Positions 61,403 to 64,000 of a stretch of 64,000 bases of DNA are shown piece after piece. The translations under genes were made by a program, and so were the position numbers. Each line of letters begins with the position of its first letter. Positions within the stretch are counted from its first letter, which is position 1. The stretch is taken from the NCBI GenBank assembly GCA_965216515.1, contig OZ244173.1, forward strand, positions 3,038,001 through 3,102,000, given 5' to 3'. The notes below the pieces were generated by a model that saw only the letters and a program-made list of their open reading frames with translations, did no database searches and was not told the origin of the DNA. Origin of the DNA: CAXMRP01 sp965216515 (GTDB taxonomy: Bacteria; Pseudomonadota; Alphaproteobacteria; Rhizobiales; Afifellaceae).

Positions 61403-62008
61403 TCACGTTCTTTCTTTTTCGATAATGGCATCCAGCCTGGCTTTAAGTTCGCTCAGATCGCCGGTGTTGCAAATCACGTGATCAGCGGCATCCATCAGAT
61501 ACCCGTTTTGTTGAAACCCCGATTCGCCATCGCCCATTGCTTTCTTGTCGGCCAGATCGAAGATCTCCCGGCTGATCGGGTCGCCGTCCCGTGCTCGGCC
61601 GACAACGCGGCCAAAGCGGGTTTCTGACGGGACGCGAAGCGCGATCAGGGCGAAGCCGTAGCCGGATTTCGCCGCCATTGATTTGGTATAGGCAAGCTCT
61701 TCTGAATTGCGCAGACCGTCCAGCACGACATCGCGACCGGCGGCGCGATCCAGCCCCGCCAGGGCTTTCACGGCATAAATGTCGTTGCCTTCGGCGGCCT
61801 GGGTTTCCTGAGCATGCTGTTGCACCTGCTCGCGGCTTGGCACGCCAAATCGCGCTGCCGCTTCGGCGCGCAAGTTCGCTGCGACGGCGATCAGGTGAAA
61901 TCCCCGGGCCGCCAGATGCGCAGACGAGGTCGACTTCCCCGCGCCGGATTCTCCGACCAGGGCAACCATCAACGGTTCGCCTTCGCTCATTGGGACATCT
62001 TTTCTCAT
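61403..62008 (-). CDS. UPF0200/dephospho-CoA-kinase-like P-loop NTPase
   Basis: A 201-residue NMP-kinase-like protein. Walker A is VGESGAGKSTSS (GESGAGKS at 19-26 from the ATG at 62008; 13-20 from the alternative ATG at 61990). RAEAAARFGVPSREQVQQHA, VVLDGLRNSEELAY and the C-terminal DAADHVICNTGDLSELKA follow the UPF0200 pattern, whose substrate is unknown. It is divergent from a peptide ABC operon, with LacI-type operators between, so both may be controlled together. Confidence 0.8.
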   Translation of the reverse strand: MRKDVPMSEGEPLMVALVGESGAGKSTSSAHLAARGFHLIAVAANLRAEAAARFGVPSREQVQQHAQETQAAEGNDIYAVKALAGLDRAAGRDVVLDGLRNSEELAYTKSMAAKSGYGFALIALRVPSETRFGRVVGRARDGDPISREIFDLADKKAMGDGESGFQQNGYLMDAADHVICNTGDLSELKARLDAIIEKERT

Positions 62009-62010
62009 GA

Positions 62011-62024
62011 TGGAAGCGCTTTCA
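62011..62024. promoter_or_regulatory. LacI-family operator candidate 1
   Basis: TGGAAGCGCTTTCA is a near-perfect palindrome (two mismatches) around the central GCGC typical of LacI/GalR-type operators (consensus TGGAAGCGCTTCCA from general knowledge). It lies 3 bases before the kinase start on the other strand. Confidence 0.7.
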
Positions 62025-62121
62025 CAATTTGTCAGAAAATTCAGAGCCGTGCAACTCATGTCTTGTTCGGAAGGTATTTTTTGGCGGTAAACATCAAAAT
62101 TGACTTGCCAGGTAGAGTCTA

Positions 62122-62149
62122 TTGACAGAATGGAAGCGCTACCATTAAT
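62122..62149 (+). promoter_or_regulatory. LacI-family operator candidate 2 within a promoter
   Basis: TGGAAGCGCTACCA (62131-62144) shares its first ten bases with candidate 1. It sits between a perfect -35 (TTGACA, 62122-62127) and a -10-like ATTAAT (62144-62149, 16-bp spacer), so a bound repressor would exclude RNA polymerase from the binding-protein promoter. Confidence 0.7.
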
Positions 62150-62177
62150 GTGCGGAAGAACCATATGGGAGGAAGAC

Positions 62178-63785
62178 ATGTCGACGCACGGATTTTTGTC
62201 TGGGAAACGAATGGGTTCCGTTGTCTTGTTGGCGGCGACGGCTTTCGCCGGACCGGTTTTTGCAGAGCCGACAAGGGGCACGCTTGTTGTTGCGGTAAAC
62301 CAGGAGCCACAGGATCTTGCGGCGCAGGGCACCTACAAGGAGATCAATGCCCCGGGTTTGCGCAACGTCGTCGAAACGCTCATCGCCGTTGATCCCGTAT
62401 CGGGTGAGTTAAGCCCGATTCTTGCCACAGCCTGGGAACGGATCGACGACAGCACATTGCGGTTCACCATTCGCGACGGCGTGTCTTTCCACGATGGCAC
62501 ACCCCTGACCGCTGAAGCCGCTGCGGAATCGGTCACCTGGGTCTGGAGCCCCGAGAAGGCTTTTACCATCCAGGAATACGCCGGCCCCGGCACCATCACG
62601 GCCAAGGCGCTTGACGACAAAACCGTGGAAGTCAAATCGAGCGAACCGGATCCGCTGCTTGAGTTCCGGATGACTCTCAACGGCATCACCTCGGCCAAGC
62701 AGCTTGCCGAAAGCCCCGAACGGCATTTCGACACGCCGGTAGGGACCGGCCCATACAAATTCGAGGAATGGAAGAAGGGCCAGTACTGGACGGCAAGTTA
62801 TAATCCCGGCTGGTGGGGCAATTCGGCCGGTGACGCCTATGGAACAACCAAGCCGGTTTACGCCGACCTCAAGTTCGTATTCCGCTCCGAAGACGCCGCC
62901 CGCGTGGCCATGGTACAAAGCGGGGAGGCGCAACTTGCCATGTTTCCGTCGGCCGATGAATGTGCTCGGGCGGAAAGCGAGGCTGGCTATGATTGTGTGA
63001 CGGGCCCTTCCACGACCTATCTTTACGGGCGTCTCGACCATTCCCTCCATGCCGACCCGATCTTGCAGGATACCCGGATTCGCGAGGCGGTGTTTGCCGC
63101 CATTGATATCGAAGGGCTGGTCGGATTGGTTGGAATGGCATCGGTTCCCCAGGGACAGCTTGGCCCAAAGGGCACGATCGGCTTCAACGACGATGTCCAG
63201 CCTTATGCCTACGAGCCCGAGAAAGCGATGGCGCTTCTGGGCGAAGCCAGGGCAGATGGCGTGGACGTGGACAAGTTGAACATCGAGGTAGTCGGACGTG
63301 ACACGACTCCCCGCATCAAACCGGTGGTCGAGGCAATTGGGGCCATGCTGGACAGTGTGGGGATCGGTACGACAATCAGGGTGCAAACCCCGCAAGAATT
63401 CAATCCGCGGGTCCGCATTACCGGCTATGCCAACGAGCCGGGGCGGCAGATGATGCAAGTCCATGTCAAAGGCAATCCGTCGGGCGACTACGGCCTGCTG
63501 TTGCAATCCAACTATGCCTGCCCGAACATCGATGATCCCAAGGGTCCCTCGCGCTCGTCGGTCTATTGCAACGAGGATTTTGACAGCAAGCTTTTCAAGG
63601 CCTTGGCAAGCTTTGGCGAAGCCCGTGGCAACCAGATGAAGGAACTGGTTCGGTTCGTCCATGACAAACACCTGATTGTGCCGCTGGCACTCTTGGATCG
63701 CGGCTATCTGGTTGAGGCCGGAACCGAATTCACATTCGGAACAGACCACCGCATACAGGCCGTTTATTTCAAGCCGGCCAACTGA
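62178..63785 (+). CDS. Periplasmic peptide/solute-binding protein (SBP family 5)
   Basis: A 535-residue binding protein. I chose the ATG at 62178 (MSTHGFLSGKRMGS) because GGGAGGAAG lies just upstream and a Sec signal follows (VVLLAATAFAGPVFAEPT); the open frame begins earlier but crosses the operator. Family-5 features are RFTIRDGVSFHDGTPL and PVGTGPYKFEEW. It is the first gene of a probable LacI-controlled ABC operon whose permease starts at 63896. Confidence 0.92.
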   Translation: MSTHGFLSGKRMGSVVLLAATAFAGPVFAEPTRGTLVVAVNQEPQDLAAQGTYKEINAPGLRNVVETLIAVDPVSGELSPILATAWERIDDSTLRFTIRDGVSFHDGTPLTAEAAAESVTWVWSPEKAFTIQEYAGPGTITAKALDDKTVEVKSSEPDPLLEFRMTLNGITSAKQLAESPERHFDTPVGTGPYKFEEWKKGQYWTASYNPGWWGNSAGDAYGTTKPVYADLKFVFRSEDAARVAMVQSGEAQLAMFPSADECARAESEAGYDCVTGPSTTYLYGRLDHSLHADPILQDTRIREAVFAAIDIEGLVGLVGMASVPQGQLGPKGTIGFNDDVQPYAYEPEKAMALLGEARADGVDVDKLNIEVVGRDTTPRIKPVVEAIGAMLDSVGIGTTIRVQTPQEFNPRVRITGYANEPGRQMMQVHVKGNPSGDYGLLLQSNYACPNIDDPKGPSRSSVYCNEDFDSKLFKALASFGEARGNQMKELVRFVHDKHLIVPLALLDRGYLVEAGTEFTFGTDHRIQAVYFKPAN

Positions 63786-63836
63786 ACCTCCCGGGGGCGC
63801 CGGCCGCGTGTCGAATGGTTGGCGCCCCACATGTGA

Positions 63837-63869
63837 TCGGCTGGTGTAGATTCCTGCTACACCAGCCGA
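63837..63869 (+). promoter_or_regulatory. Intercistronic hairpin after binding-protein gene
   Basis: TCGGCTGGTGTAG (63837-63849) and its perfect reverse complement (63857-63869) form a 13-bp stem with a 7-base loop, 51 bases after the stop and 26 bases before the permease start. No T-run follows, so it probably limits 3' decay or read-through rather than terminating fully. Confidence 0.65.
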
Positions 63870-63895
63870 CATAACCGGTCAGATCGGGGAGCGAC

Positions 63896-64000
63896 TTGTA
63901 CCTTCTGAAGCGATTGGGCAATTCGCTCCTCATTCTGCTGCTGACGGTTAGCTTCGTGTTTATCGCCGGCAGAATGATCGGCGATCCGGCGTTGAACATG
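63896..64000 (+). CDS. Peptide ABC permease (DppB-like), N-terminal fragment
   Basis: The last 105 bases encode 35 residues from a TTG start, LYLLKRLGNSLLILLLTVSF then VFIAGRMIGDPALNM, the first membrane helix and Asp-Pro motif of a DppB-type permease. GGGGAGCG precedes the TTG at a suitable distance. The gene runs off the window edge. It should pair with the binding protein just upstream. Confidence 0.85.
   Translation, partial: MYLLKRLGNSLLILLLTVSFVFIAGRMIGDPALNM

Overview
The window looks like a high-GC alphaproteobacterium, most likely Hyphomicrobiales (Rhizobiales). I infer this from the gene families (trb-type conjugation genes followed by DUF2274 and DUF736 genes, many peptide and polyamine-type ABC importers, GntR/RpiR/LysR regulators), not from any marker gene. 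Two halves meet near 25.8 kb: the right-hand part of an integrative conjugative element (ICE), and a mosaic of amino-compound catabolic operons with broken insertion sequences between them.

ICE (1-25811). Positions 2-9636 carry a trb mating-pair-formation operon in the order B-C-D-E-J-L-F-G-I plus two small accessory genes, tightly packed on the + strand. A small AT-richer segment (9.66-10.4 kb) has two minus-strand orphan genes and a divergent Xre-type regulator. The main cargo (10.6-23.8 kb) is a DNA phosphorothioation defence island. A cysteine desulfurase (SspA type) is divergent from a DUF4007 protein (SspB type), a large ATPase (SspC type) and a PP-loop sulfur-transfer enzyme (SspD type). 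After these come a GIY-YIG-like protein and a DndB-like DGQHR protein. Converging on them is a second operon: a 58-codon gene, a DndD/SMC-like ATPase, a Dnd-associated small protein and a PLD-nuclease/helicase fusion. This fits SspABCD plus an SspFGH-type module. The GIY-YIG/DGQHR pair and the 58-codon gene are additions I cannot assign. A tyrosine integrase and the 3' half of a tRNA-Arg(CCG) at 25767-25811 mark the right end of the ICE.

Right half. A complete 1217-bp IS3-family element (25828-27044) begins 16 bp after the tRNA fragment. The same outer end reappears, inverted, as a 160-bp remnant at 35416-35575, so the two bracket a peptide-ABC, pyroglutamyl-peptidase, formamidase and LysR block. 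Next come a truncated MocR regulator divergent from an EamA exporter, then remnants of at least three transposases (37.3-38.2 kb). From 38.2 to 48.2 kb a GntR regulator with two identical 14-bp palindromic operators heads a nine-gene operon: M28 peptidase, dipeptide ABC importer, Asp/Glu/hydantoin-type racemase and enolase-superfamily epimerase. This suggests scavenging of peptides that contain D-amino acids. A frameshifted, possibly glycosyltransferase-like gene follows.

From 49.7 to 60.5 kb lie a fold-II PLP enzyme, two N-carbamoyl-amino-acid-type hydrolases of unrelated families and a diaminopropionate ammonia-lyase, next to a polyamine-type ABC importer divergent from an RpiR regulator. 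The window ends with a UPF0200-like nucleotide kinase divergent from another dipeptide-type ABC operon. LacI-type operators lie in the shared promoter region, and the operon runs off the right edge.
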